From positions 40,718 through 104,717 of the forward strand of contig PQAL01000006.1 of NCBI GenBank assembly GCA_003105035.1: DNA of 64,000 bases. The letters are read 5' to 3'. Below, one piece after another: positions 15,011 through 23,528 of this stretch (position 1 is the first letter of the stretch; the number at the start of each line of letters is the position of its first letter). The notes beneath the pieces were generated by a model. It was not told the DNA's origin. It searched no databases and worked only from the letters and a program-made list of their open reading frames with translations. Both the position numbers and the translations under genes were made by a program. This DNA is from Anaerolineales bacterium. Lineage in GTDB: Bacteria; Chloroflexota; Anaerolineae; Anaerolineales; UBA4823.

Positions 15011-16924
15011 CTATTCCCCGGGCGGCAAGAAAAGCCATAAATCACTCACCTGCTGGGCAATCTCCAGCCCGCGCAAGGGGGATTGGTCCAAGGTGCATCC
15101 GTGACAGATGATGGCGCAGGGTTGAAAATCTGCCGGGCTATATTTGTCGGTCGGGCCGCTGACGATCCACTCAAGCCTGGCCTGGCTGCGCGGGGCTCCC
15201 ATGAGCACCCACAGCAGGTACTCAGGATCATCGCCATTCAGCATCACCCCCACCTGGTTGCAGCCCTTGCTTTTAATCACATCAGTGAATTGCGTGTAAA
15301 CCGCCTGCTCACTGGCTGCGTTGGCAAAATATAAGTCGATACGAGAAGTGTTGAGGATACTGCCTTTATTTTCGGAATATCCTGCAAGGCCTACCAAAGG
15401 ACGAGAGTAGATACTCAGCAGCCAGGGCACCGCGCCGACAAATAGCAGCACGGTCACCAGGTGACCGATTTTCACCTTCTCGAACCCCCCCAGGATCACC
15501 CCTGCCACTGGCGCGAATATGACAAAAAATGCCAGGTCATAACGTGTACCAAAGGCATTCCACTTATAGATGAAGCTGAACAGCAGGAAGGTTAATGCCG
15601 CCAACAAACCATACACCAGCAATGATCGCCCATGCTTGCGGACTAAAAAGAACATGATGATGAACAGGGCGAAAATCAGGTAGGCATGGTATGGGTTGGA
15701 AGTCACATCCTCGTGGGTAGTGGGGGCAACCACCTGGAAATAGCCGAGAGCGGTCATGCGCGGGTCGTTGATGTCCAGTCCGAGCTTGACCACGATCTTC
15801 AAGATCACCAGGAACCAGGCCCGATTAAGCTCATCCAGGCCGGGTAACCCCAGGTGCATGCCGATATTTTTAAGCGTGGTGGCAATGAACCCTGGCAGGC
15901 TATGCAGCTGGTTGTAATGATTTTGAAAATCCACCGGGTTGGATAGGCTACCATAGGTGACCACGTTGCGCTCCAGGTATCCGGCATTGATCAGCCCGAT
16001 AATCAGGATGGCAATCCCGGCCCATTTCAAAGCGCCTAACACCCCATGGCGCTTGATGATCAGGTATGCCAGCCAGACAATGAATGGAACCATGAAAGGG
16101 ACAGCGACGGGCTTGGTGAGTAAAGCCAGCCCACCTGCCAGACTGGCGAACACCAGGGAGCGGTTATTATCCACGCGCAGGTAAGCCAGGACTTCCACCA
16201 CCAGGCACACCACCCAAAAAGTGGCTACATAATCATTGATCGTGCTGGAGGCTTCCACGATGCCCATGGGTATCGTGGCCGCAAAACCGGCTGCCAGCCA
16301 TTGGCCACTCGATTTTGCACCCAGGTAATAAGCAATTAACGATACTCCTACCACGCTGCCCAACATCGCCAGCCACTCAGGCAGGTTGGACAGCCGGTCA
16401 CTCTGCGTCAGCACATAAAAATTCAGGATCTGTTCTTCCGCCCCAGGGGGCATGCTGGTCTGCCGGTCGATACCGGTGGGATAATGCCAGATAGATTGGT
16501 CTTGTGCCCAATGCGCGACCCGGCTGAGGTGGTAAGTCAATGAATCCCAGGTTTGCGGTGGAGTTACCCAGGCGACCACCCCGGTGGCAATTAATACGAA
16601 GCATATCAACAGCAGGATAAGCCGGTCCCACCAGCTACCTGGCAGCTGGAGAGACGGCAGGCTGATCTTCTCTGAACGGTTTTTTTTACGCCAGGCCCAG
16701 GCGGCGAACAGCAGGATCGGGATCATCCAGGCGAGCACCAACCCCGCCACGGTGATCCATTTGATGATACTCAGGACTTCCATCATCATGGCCAGGTAGA
16801 CACCCCAGCAGATGGCAGCTTCGATCCAACTCCGTCGGGCAAGGTCAGTGGGGTGCCGGTTATAGAGATATATAAAGATGAGTAGGTATGCAACCAGGGG
16901 AATGAAGGCCAGGAGGATCTGCAT
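15011..16924 (-). CDS. Polytopic membrane glycosyltransferase-like protein (GT-C/ArnT-like)
   Basis: A 637-residue protein with about a dozen hydrophobic helices. A loop after the third helix contains TWDSLTYHLSRVAHWAQDQS, reminiscent of the acidic loop after the first helices in GT39/GT83-type enzymes that use polyprenyl-phosphate sugars. The C-terminal 120 residues form a soluble outside domain (NTSRIDLYFANAASEQAVY onward) with paired Cys residues (QPCAIICHGC). Such proteins add sugars to surface polymers or proteins. It is transcribed alone; the nearest feature is the RNase P RNA gene, upstream on the same strand. The donor and target are not determinable here. Confidence 0.72.
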   Translation of the reverse strand: MQILLAFIPLVAYLLIFIYLYNRHPTDLARRSWIEAAICWGVYLAMMMEVLSIIKWITVAGLVLAWMIPILLFAAWAWRKKNRSEKISLPSLQLPGSWWDRLILLLICFVLIATGVVAWVTPPQTWDSLTYHLSRVAHWAQDQSIWHYPTGIDRQTSMPPGAEEQILNFYVLTQSDRLSNLPEWLAMLGSVVGVSLIAYYLGAKSSGQWLAAGFAATIPMGIVEASSTINDYVATFWVVCLVVEVLAYLRVDNNRSLVFASLAGGLALLTKPVAVPFMVPFIVWLAYLIIKRHGVLGALKWAGIAILIIGLINAGYLERNVVTYGSLSNPVDFQNHYNQLHSLPGFIATTLKNIGMHLGLPGLDELNRAWFLVILKIVVKLGLDINDPRMTALGYFQVVAPTTHEDVTSNPYHAYLIFALFIIMFFLVRKHGRSLLVYGLLAALTFLLFSFIYKWNAFGTRYDLAFFVIFAPVAGVILGGFEKVKIGHLVTVLLFVGAVPWLLSIYSRPLVGLAGYSENKGSILNTSRIDLYFANAASEQAVYTQFTDVIKSKGCNQVGVMLNGDDPEYLLWVLMGAPRSQARLEWIVSGPTDKYSPADFQPCAIICHGCTLDQSPLRGLEIAQQVSDLWLFLPPGE

Positions 16925-16946
16925 TCAATGCATCCACACGAAAGTC

Positions 16947-17411
16947 ATTTCCCCAGGCCAGCCTGTAAGCCGCATTCTGTGCATGCAGGTCTCCCTGCAG
17001 CGATGACCATCTCTCTAGGGCGTGAGTTACCTCACACCTCATGCAGTCTACCCGAGCCTGCGGACCTTACGGTCCAGGCGACGAGCCGCCACCTCCCATA
17101 GGGATCAGCTCTGCTTGACCTTGCTCCAGGTGGGGGTTACCTAGCCGCAGACGTTACCGCCTGCGCCGGTGGTCTCTTACGCCACCTTTTCACCCTTACA
17201 TCTCCCTCTAACCCATCCCCTAATTCCGAAGGAATCAGGGGAGGTTGGAAGGGGGTTGCGGTCTGTTTCTGTGGCCCGATCCGTCAGGTTGCCCGCACAA
17301 ATTTCGTGCGGGTGGCCCCGCCCCGGGAATTACCCGGCACCTTGCCCTGTGGAGTGCGGACTTTCCTCGATGGATATCTCCACCGCGATCATCCGGTCAG
17401 CCTGGGGAACC
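16947..17411 (-). ncRNA. rnpB: RNase P RNA, class A, with extended P12
   Basis: Conserved blocks in order on the minus strand are GAGGAAAGTCCGCACTCCAC (CR I), ACAGAAACAGACCGC, AGGGTGAAAAGGTGGCGTAA with AGAGACCACCGGC (CR II/III), the GCTAGGTAACCCCCACCTGG stretch, and GAATGCGGCTTACAGGCTGG (CR V). The termini pair as P1 (TTCCCCAGGCTG near 17409 with its complement near 16950). Ends are estimated from P1. This is the catalytic RNA that matures tRNA 5' ends. The P12 position (about 17202-17256) holds a long imperfect C-rich/G-rich hairpin capped by TTCG. A convincing -10 box lies just before the 5' end. Confidence 0.95.
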
Positions 17412-17413
17412 TC

Positions 17414-17419
17414 ATCATA
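17414..17419 (-). promoter_or_regulatory. -10 element of rnpB
   Basis: TATGAT on the minus strand at 17419-17414 predicts a start near 17407-17409, exactly where the RNase P P1 helix begins. No clear -35 box is seen. Confidence 0.5.
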
Positions 17420-17680
17420 CCATAATTTACCTTATTTCCAGGTTTCGGGTACCACCGCCAGGTTGCTGGCCTGGTTTTCGATGCTGCAGTGTGTACCCAG
17501 CCTGGGGAACCACTGGTTGACATGGGACGTCTATCAGGTGATGGACCCTTTGCGGGTCCATCAATCTGCCACGCTGCAGGCGCTCATTTAAGGGTAGCTT
17601 AAAGTAGATAGGCATGTGAATTCTCGTTAACTACCACCATACAGAGTATAATGCCTGCGATTTTATCCTAGGAGATGAAA

Positions 17681-18442
17681 ATGCTTAGAAAATCGATCGT
17701 AACCGTTGCAGTGCTCACCCTGGCAATCCTGGCCTTATCAGCCTGCAACTTACCGGAGCGGCAGGTATCACCAGGCGAGTCCCTGGCTCCGTCAACACCG
17801 GCAGTCAACCAGCCTGCTACCTTGTGCTCCAACCAGTATTTTCCTAACACCACTGGAACCACCTGGACGTATGCCGGGAGCAACACCGTGACGGGAGAGT
17901 ATATACGCACCGATACGGTTTCCAGCTCCAGCACAGATGCTTTTACTGTGAACACCACACTGTCCAGTATCCCTTACTCGCTCACATATTCTTGCTCCAG
18001 CGCCGGTCTGACTGCAGGAGACCCGGTCTCGCAGTATGCAGGCGCATTGCTGAGCAGCCCAAGTGTACCCGTGAATGTCAAGCTGACTTCCAACTCCGGC
18101 CTCACGCTGCCCGCCAATGTTGCCCCAGGTGACACCTGGCAGCAAACCGCCGATTTTGAAGCTACTTCCCAGAGCCTCAACATCAATGGAAGGTTCGTTT
18201 TCGATTACACGGCTACAGGCTTTGAAAATATCACAGTCCCGTTTGGCACGTTCGATGCCCTGCGGGTGGACACCACGATACGCGTGGAGGTGAGTGCCCT
18301 CCATGTGGTGGCGGGCACATATACCACCACCAGCTGGTTAGTGCCCGGAGTGGGCACGATCAAGAGCGAAGGAACCAGCCATGTGAGTGGCATCGACTTC
18401 AGCGACGCCACGCAGCTCACCAGCTACACGCCTGCCCCATAA
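17681..18442 (+). CDS. Secreted lipoprotein of unknown function
   Basis: A 253-residue lipoprotein. The signal peptide has LRKS followed by a VTVAVLTLAILAL core and the lipobox LSAC. The mature part starts with a short Pro/Ser linker and then a beta-rich domain (TTGTTWTYAGSNTVTGEYIR, TPAPVDTT-like Ser/Thr segments, FDALRVDTTIRVEV, TTTSWLVPGVGTIKSEG). The last element, a Trp-x-Pro-Gly-x-Gly motif, resembles secreted proteins with repeated beta-hairpins, but I cannot name the family. AGGAG touches an ATG at 17675, while the ATG at 17681 has a six-base spacer, so I chose the latter. A strong terminator follows at 18462. Confidence 0.75.
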   Translation: MLRKSIVTVAVLTLAILALSACNLPERQVSPGESLAPSTPAVNQPATLCSNQYFPNTTGTTWTYAGSNTVTGEYIRTDTVSSSSTDAFTVNTTLSSIPYSLTYSCSSAGLTAGDPVSQYAGALLSSPSVPVNVKLTSNSGLTLPANVAPGDTWQQTADFEATSQSLNINGRFVFDYTATGFENITVPFGTFDALRVDTTIRVEVSALHVVAGTYTTTSWLVPGVGTIKSEGTSHVSGIDFSDATQLTSYTPAP

Positions 18443-18461
18443 GTTACAAACGTCATTGGAC

Positions 18462-18507
18462 ACCCGGTGGGATGATGTGTTTTATCCCGCCGGGTTTTTT
18501 GTTTTTT
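18462..18507 (+). terminator. Intrinsic terminator after the 17681 lipoprotein
   Basis: Twelve-base arms ACCCGGTGGGAT (18462-18473) and ATCCCGCCGGGT (18484-18495) pair with one G-U, followed by TTTTTTGTTTTTT. The hairpin overlaps the 3' end of the convergent FHA gene. Confidence 0.85.
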
Positions 18508-18928
18508 GGCCGATCTCCACTCTAACACCCAGGTATCCCAGGCGTAACTCATCCCCATGGGTGATGACCACCGGGGAGGTGACAGCCTCGCCATTAAGAA
18601 AAGTCCCATTGGTGGAAGCCATGTCTTCCAGCCACCACTGTTGCCGGCGATATGCCAACCTGGCGTGGTGGGCAGAGACGGTCTGGTCATCCACCTCAAA
18701 ATCACAGCCATCCCCCCTGCCCAGGATGATTACCGGTTTCTCAAAGAATTGCGTGGCGGGTGTGTCCAACATCAGGTTGGTAAGACTGACCGGTGGAGGC
18801 TGGCGCGCGGCCAGAAGCTCTGCCTGTTGTTTCAGATCGCGCCATATGGTATAGATGGCAAAACCGAGGAAACCGAAGAGCAGGATCGCCAAGCAGGCCC
18901 GTAAGGCTAACAGGAGGATGGCACTCAC
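18482..18928 (-). CDS. Membrane-anchored FHA domain protein
   Basis: A 148-residue protein with an N-terminal transmembrane helix (residues 5-27), a short linker and an FHA domain at about 58-140. The phosphothreonine-binding core is visible: GRGDGCDFEVDD, the SAHHARL strand and ASTNGTFLNG. FHA domains bind phosphothreonine in Ser/Thr-kinase signalling. It lies 15 bases downstream of the larger FhaA-like gene and is surely co-transcribed with it. The pair resembles the fhaA-fhaB arrangement of Actinobacteria, but the usual kinase, phosphatase, rodA and pbpA genes are not in this window. Confidence 0.88.
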   Translation of the reverse strand: MSAILLLALRACLAILLFGFLGFAIYTIWRDLKQQAELLAARQPPPVSLTNLMLDTPATQFFEKPVIILGRGDGCDFEVDDQTVSAHHARLAYRRQQWWLEDMASTNGTFLNGEAVTSPVVITHGDELRLGYLGVRVEIGQKTKNPAG

Positions 18929-18943
18929 AGGTCGATTATACCT

Positions 18944-19759
18944 TTACAATACTTCTGGTGGCGGCGGTGCTGCCGGCAGCTCCTGGGTAAGGCTCGTCCC
19001 GCTTAGTTGCTCCTGCCCATATACCAGGGGCACCCCGGCCAGGAGGATGACATCGCCGGCGTTGAGGGCATGACGATTCACCAGTACCCCATTGACGAAC
19101 GTGCCACCCGACGAATCCAGGTCAAAGATCACGAACCTGCCCTGGATCAACCTCAGCTGAGCATGCATGCGCGATACCCGCTTATCGTCCAGGCAGACCT
19201 GGTTCACAGGATCGCGGCCAATATTGACCACCGGGCTGCCAAGCGCATAGGTCAACAGTCCATTGACAATCAGGAAGGCTTTAGGCATGTTTTCCTGGCC
19301 GTGAGCCACAGGTTCTGCCAGCATACTACCTACATGCGCAGTGCTTGATTTTCCCCTGCCATCCTGGGAAAATTCGCCCAGGGCTTTTGGTGTATCAAGT
19401 TCGGGGACGGCAACAACTTTAATCACCGGCTCGCTGCTGGAAAGGTATCCTGCTTCAGCTGCAGCAATTTTTAAATGGTTAGCTAAACCGTTGAGCTCTG
19501 CGGGATGGGTTAACACCAGCTCTGCTTGCGGTGGGGCAAGCAACAAGGTGTACTGGTCTGGTGCGATTTTCTTTCCTGAATAATTGTCAGTGCGGGCGGG
19601 TGCATCCTGCACCCCTGACCGCATGGCAGCCAGCAGCATTCTTTCCAACTGCTTGTAGAACCTTGGCGAGGAGTCAACGCTCCCTTGCTTGCCCTCGATC
19701 AGCTCGCGCAAGTGGCTTTCCAGGCGACCCAATGAGCTCTCAATCCAATGCATGTCCAT
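18944..19759 (-). CDS. FhaA-like protein: DUF3662 domain plus FHA domain
   Basis: The 271-residue protein has an N-terminal domain (about 1-125) resembling the FhaA/DUF3662 module (IESSLGRLESHLRELIEGKQ, ERMLLAAMRSGV, KKIAPDQYTLLLAP). A linker and an FHA domain (about 165-255) follow. The FHA core is GRDPVNQVCLDDKRVSRMHA with SSGGTFVNGVLVN. FhaA in Actinobacteria binds phosphorylated partners in cell-wall control, such as MurJ/MviN. No membrane helix is seen, so this is a soluble adaptor. It is divergent from archease and leads the two-gene FHA operon. Confidence 0.87.
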   Translation of the reverse strand: MDMHWIESSLGRLESHLRELIEGKQGSVDSSPRFYKQLERMLLAAMRSGVQDAPARTDNYSGKKIAPDQYTLLLAPPQAELVLTHPAELNGLANHLKIAAAEAGYLSSSEPVIKVVAVPELDTPKALGEFSQDGRGKSSTAHVGSMLAEPVAHGQENMPKAFLIVNGLLTYALGSPVVNIGRDPVNQVCLDDKRVSRMHAQLRLIQGRFVIFDLDSSGGTFVNGVLVNRHALNAGDVILLAGVPLVYGQEQLSGTSLTQELPAAPPPPEVL

Positions 19760-19884
19760 AATTTAACCACATCTCCTGCGTGCATTTATGGTCATTATCC
19801 CGGCTCAGATGAGAGATTCGGTCGGGTTACTCATCTTGTAAACGATTCTTGAGCATAAAAAAGTACGGTATACTCTTTAGACGT

Positions 19885-20298
19885 ATGCAACCTGGATTTG
19901 GTTTCCGCGAGCACGCCCATACTGCAGATTGGGAGCTGGAAGTCTGGGCACCTGATCTGCCTTCCCTGCTCGAACAGGCGGCCCGTGGCATGTACACCCT
20001 TTCGGGAGTGAAGCTGCAGGCAGGCACCCTGCAGGAACGGTCACTCCAGTTTCAGGCTTTGGATGAGGAAGGCTTGCTGGTGCACTTCCTTGAAGAATTG
20101 CTGTGGCTGGAGGAGGATGAGAAGCTGGGATTCGATCACTTCTCGATAAAAATTGATCCAGAGTACAACCTGCGTGCTACCCTGCAAGGTTCCCGGATCA
20201 TCAGCCTGGATAAGGAAATCAAAGCCGTGACTTACCACAACCTGGTGATCCAGGATACTCCCCAAGGACTGCGAACCAGTATTGTGTTTGACGTATAG
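19885..20298 (+). CDS. Archease, RtcB cofactor protein
   Basis: The 137-residue protein is an archease. It has the opening PGFGFREHAHTADWELEVWA with the conserved His/Asp residues, then LLEQAARGMYTL, LLVHFLEELLWL and a final AVTYHNLVI strand. Archease speeds up guanylylation and turnover of the RNA ligase RtcB, whose gene follows 15 bases downstream. The open frame begins at a TTG at 19849, but family alignment from memory favours the ATG at 19885. A TATACT -10 at 19869 would place the mRNA 5' end only about four bases before this ATG, suggesting a leaderless transcript. Confidence 0.9.
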   Translation: MQPGFGFREHAHTADWELEVWAPDLPSLLEQAARGMYTLSGVKLQAGTLQERSLQFQALDEEGLLVHFLEELLWLEEDEKLGFDHFSIKIDPEYNLRATLQGSRIISLDKEIKAVTYHNLVIQDTPQGLRTSIVFDV

Positions 20299-20313
20299 AA
20301 ATACAAGGGAATA

Positions 20314-21765
20314 ATGGTCACACTTCAGGATCTGAAACGAATCAGTGATTATGAATGGGAGATCCCTCAAAGCTATCGCCCGGATATGCGCGTGCCGGTG
20401 CGGTTATTTGCTACGCGCCGCATGCTGGAAGATGTGATAAAAGATAAATCACTCGAGCAGGCGGTGAATGCTGCCACCCTGCCCGGGTTGGTTGGACACG
20501 TCATCGTGATGCCCGATATGCACCAGGGCTATGGTTTTCCCATCGGAGGTGTGGCGGCTACGCGCTTCCCGGAAGGGGTTATCTCCCCCGGGGGAATCGG
20601 CTACGACATTAATTGTGGGGTGCGGTTGCTCGGCTCACAGATCAGCTTTGAGGCGGCTAATCCATGGCTGGATGACCTTGCTACGGCTCTCAATCAGCTA
20701 TGCCCGAGCGGCGTGGGTGAGAAGGGTGTTGTGCGGGCCAGCGAGGCCGAGCTGGAAGAAGTATGCCGGCAGGGTTCACGCTGGGCACTTAAACGAGGCA
20801 TGGCTTCCGAAGCTGACCTCCGACGCACCGAAGAAGCAGGCTGCGTGGTGGGTGCTGACCCCACCCGGGTTTCGAAACGTGCCCGCGAGCGCGGCCGTCC
20901 GCAATTAGGCTCGTTGGGGGCCGGGAACCACTTCATCGAGATCGACCTGGTTGAGCAGGTCTTCGATGCTCAAGCTGCCTCAGTAATGGGCCTGGAGCAA
21001 GGCAGGCTAGCCGTCCAGATCCACTGCGGCTCACGCGGCTTCGGCCACCAGATCTGCACCGATTATGTGGAGGAGTTCCAGGCGGCTGTCCGCCGGTATG
21101 GCATTCACCTGGTGGACCGTGAATTGGTGTGCGCCCCGCTCAACTCACCTGAAGGACAGGATTATCTGGCTGCCATGCGTTGCGCTGCCAATTACGCCTT
21201 CGCCAACCGGCAGATCCTGGCAAACAGTGCTCGGAAAGCATTTGAGCAGGTGCTGGCTGGCAAGGTGAAGGATTGGCAGCTTCACCAGGTGTATGATATC
21301 TGCCACAATATGGGCAAGATCGAGACGCATGTCATCGAAGGCGAGCGAATAAAAGTATGTGTCCATCGAAAGGGGGCCACGCGCGCCTTTGGGCCTGGCT
21401 CGCCTGAGCTGCCTGAAGAATATCGCCCCATCGGCCAACCGGTGCTCGTCCCGGGCAGCATGGGCACCGCTTCGTGGGTACTGGCGGGCACCGAAGCCAG
21501 CATGGAACATTCCTTCGGATCCAGCTGCCACGGTTCAGGTCGGTTGATGAGTCGCCACGAAGCCAAGCGCAATGTGCGCGGCGAAAAGCTGCGCCAGGAT
21601 TTGGAAGCAGAGGGCATCCACATCCGGGCGGGCTCGATGGCTGGACTGGCTGAAGAAGCTCCCCAGGCCTACAAGGATGTCGACCAGGTTGTTCAGGCTG
21701 TAGTCGGAGGGGGCATCGCCCGCAAGGTAGCCCGTCTGCATCCGCTGGCGGTGATTAAAGGTTAG
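20314..21765 (+). CDS. rtcB: RNA-splicing ligase RtcB (3'-phosphate/5'-OH RNA ligase)
   Basis: A 483-residue RtcB. Metal and GMP site motifs are [11 protein letters not shown] (Asp98, Cys101), [10 protein letters not shown] (His206), [11 protein letters not shown] (His237, His245) and [12 protein letters not shown], whose His406 is the likely guanylylated residue. The enzyme seals 2',3'-cyclic phosphate or 3'-phosphate ends to 5'-OH ends using GTP and manganese, in RNA repair or tRNA splicing. It follows archease in a two-gene operon. Length is normal for the long bacterial form. The RNA target in this organism is unknown; no rtcA or RtcR regulator is adjacent. Confidence 0.95.
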   Translation: MVTLQDLKRISDYEWEIPQSYRPDMRVPVRLFATRRMLEDVIKDKSLEQAVNAATLPGLVGHVIVMPDMHQGYGFPIGGVAATRFPEGVISPGGIGYDINCGVRLLGSQISFEAANPWLDDLATALNQLCPSGVGEKGVVRASEAELEEVCRQGSRWALKRGMASEADLRRTEEAGCVVGADPTRVSKRARERGRPQLGSLGAGNHFIEIDLVEQVFDAQAASVMGLEQGRLAVQIHCGSRGFGHQICTDYVEEFQAAVRRYGIHLVDRELVCAPLNSPEGQDYLAAMRCAANYAFANRQILANSARKAFEQVLAGKVKDWQLHQVYDICHNMGKIETHVIEGERIKVCVHRKGATRAFGPGSPELPEEYRPIGQPVLVPGSMGTASWVLAGTEASMEHSFGSSCHGSGRLMSRHEAKRNVRGEKLRQDLEAEGIHIRAGSMAGLAEEAPQAYKDVDQVVQAVVGGGIARKVARLHPLAVIKG

Positions 21766-21817
21766 GAACTATTCCACGCGAATAGGCGTTATTAATCCAT
21801 AATCCATGGAGGTATGA

Positions 21818-22783
21818 ATGTCGCTCAAAAGCATAAGTGTCGTTTTAGTCTTCACCTTATTGTTGGCTGCTTGTTCATCAACCACATCATCACCAGCAAT
21901 AACCGATAACTCCAACTTACCATCGACTCCGGACAGCTCACCAACACAAATAGCGATGCCCATCCTGCCTGGTGGTTCATCCGCCTATCCCGCGCCGGCT
22001 TTTTCTACTGTGTACCCAGCTCCGGGCAGCCTGCCAACACAACCTTCCACCTCACCATACCCTGAACCAGGTACCAGTGATTCAGGGTCAGTAGTAATTC
22101 CACCATCGGGATATGAACCGCAGACGACCGATAGCAAACGGATACGGGATGAGGTCATCATAGAAATGGCTGACAGCCAGCTGCTAATTACTGCTACAAT
22201 CCCTACCCGCGTCGAGGCTGTCCTATCCGGTACCATGCCCAACCCCTGCCATGTGCTGCGGGTCGTGGTCCATCCCGCAGATGCATACAATATTATCAAT
22301 CTGGAGGCATATGCAATTGTGGACCCAGATATGAACTGCATCATGACCATCGAACCGTTTAACGCGGTCATCCCCTTGGGGAGCTATTCCACCGGCCAGT
22401 ATACAGTCAACGTGAACGGTGCTCAGCTAGGCCAGTTCAATGCCATGTACACACCACAGGCAAGTGACTCGCAATTGTCACGGAGCGAAGCAACAGTCGA
22501 TGTGGCAGCTTCTTACCTGGTCTTACCGGCGACTCCCGAAGATAACGTGAGTGTAACCTTGCAAGGTTATCTGCCTGATCCATGCCACCAGCTGCGTATC
22601 GCCATGACTCCTCCCGATAACAGTGGGAAAATAAACCTGGACGTTTATGGCGTTTATGATGGAAGCACCAGCTGTATCACCGTCATCCAGCCTTTCAATA
22701 TCGTTTATCCGATGGGAAGTTTTCCGAGCGGCCAATATTCAGTGTACGTAAATGGAGAGTTGCTGGGAAAATTTGATAGTTAA
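21818..22783 (+). CDS. Lipoprotein with two PCH-type repeat domains
   Basis: The 321-residue lipoprotein has a signal peptide (SLKSISVVLVFTLLLAAC) with lipobox LAAC and a long Ser/Pro/Tyr linker with repeated YPAP and YPEP units to about residue 95. Two tandem domains of about 95-105 residues follow. Each shows NPCHVLRVVV or DPCHQLRIAM, then NLEAYAIVDPDMNCIMTI or its equivalent, a PLGSYSTGQYTVNVNG-type hairpin and a final F. The paired cysteines probably form one disulfide per domain. I do not recognise the family. A single-domain relative follows at 22930. The repeats suggest internal duplication. Confidence 0.75.
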   Translation: MSLKSISVVLVFTLLLAACSSTTSSPAITDNSNLPSTPDSSPTQIAMPILPGGSSAYPAPAFSTVYPAPGSLPTQPSTSPYPEPGTSDSGSVVIPPSGYEPQTTDSKRIRDEVIIEMADSQLLITATIPTRVEAVLSGTMPNPCHVLRVVVHPADAYNIINLEAYAIVDPDMNCIMTIEPFNAVIPLGSYSTGQYTVNVNGAQLGQFNAMYTPQASDSQLSRSEATVDVAASYLVLPATPEDNVSVTLQGYLPDPCHQLRIAMTPPDNSGKINLDVYGVYDGSTSCITVIQPFNIVYPMGSFPSGQYSVYVNGELLGKFDS

Positions 22784-22929
22784 GTTCATTCGGGTGACGT
22801 TGAGATTCATTATTGATCGTGGTAGCCAAGCTCCGAAGCGGACTTAATGAATTCAAAGATGATGGCTGATCTTGAAAAATAACTCCATTCTGGTTAACCA
22901 TAAACCGCGCATTCTAATTGGATTCAGCT

Positions 22930-23325
22930 ATGGCAAGTAAAGAACAGACCCCGATACACCCAACCGGATATGAGCCTCAGTCTGGTGATAAAAAGCTATC
23001 CCGTGACCAGGTTTATTTAGACCTTGACCAGTGTCAGGTCATCATCCACGCCGGCAAGCCTGCCCAGGTGTGGGTTAGTTTAGTGGGTCGGTTATCTGAT
23101 CCGTGCCATTTGCTGCGAATCATCGTTTCACCCTTGAGTTCTGGAAACGAAATCAACCTGGAAGTGTATTCCTTGTTCGATCCGGGTCAGGCCTGCATTA
23201 TGGTGATCAAGGAGTTCAGCATAGAATTTCCGCTGGGCAATTATCCACCTGGAAAGTACACCGTGCTAGTCAATGACGAGCAAATAGGAGCCTTCACCTG
23301 CAGTAATTCGACAACCTTGCCCTGA
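22930..23325 (+). CDS. Single PCH-domain protein, no signal peptide
   Basis: A 131-residue paralogue of the two domains in the preceding lipoprotein: TGYEPQSGDKKLSRDQVYLD, SDPCHLLRIIV, NLEVYSLFDPGQACIMVIKE and PLGNYPPGKYTVLVNDEQIG match the repeat order. The Cys pair is kept and a third Cys lies near the end. There is no signal peptide, unlike its neighbour, so either the protein stays in the cytoplasm or the gene has lost its 5' end. A TTG at 22918 is an alternative start. No ribosome site is apparent, which also fits a decayed copy. Confidence 0.6.
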   Translation: MASKEQTPIHPTGYEPQSGDKKLSRDQVYLDLDQCQVIIHAGKPAQVWVSLVGRLSDPCHLLRIIVSPLSSGNEINLEVYSLFDPGQACIMVIKEFSIEFPLGNYPPGKYTVLVNDEQIGAFTCSNSTTLP

Positions 23326-23401
23326 AATAACCAGGCAAATTTCCTGGCTTGGGAAAAATCTTGCTGGATTACGTAGCCCAGCATGAAGTAGAGCATAACT
23401 T

Positions 23402-23440
23402 CAGGAGTGGGTGCTGGAACCAACCCGCTCCTGATTTCGT
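23402..23440 (+). terminator. Probable terminator after the PCH-domain genes
   Basis: Eleven-base arms CAGGAGTGGGT (23402-23412) and ACCCGCTCCTG (23423-23433) pair with one G-U; the following ATTTCGTT is only moderately U-rich. Confidence 0.5.
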
Positions 23441-23495
23441 TAATTGGGCTGAAAGCACTTATGTCCTACTAACCCTTCACCAATTCCCCGGGAAG

Positions 23496-23501
23496 TATAA
23501 T
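23496..23501 (+). promoter_or_regulatory. -10 box for the BNR-propeller lipoprotein
   Basis: TATAAT at 23496-23501 would start transcription near 23508, some 20 bases before the ATG at 23529; the -35 region is poor. Confidence 0.4.
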
Positions 23502-23528
23502 AAGTGCGATTGATCAGTGGAGGATGAT

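Noticed and set aside
17169..17591. ORFs of up to 140 codons on the + strand at 17.2-17.6 kb
   Set aside because: They lie on the strand opposite to RNase P RNA and have no family resemblance or ribosome site.
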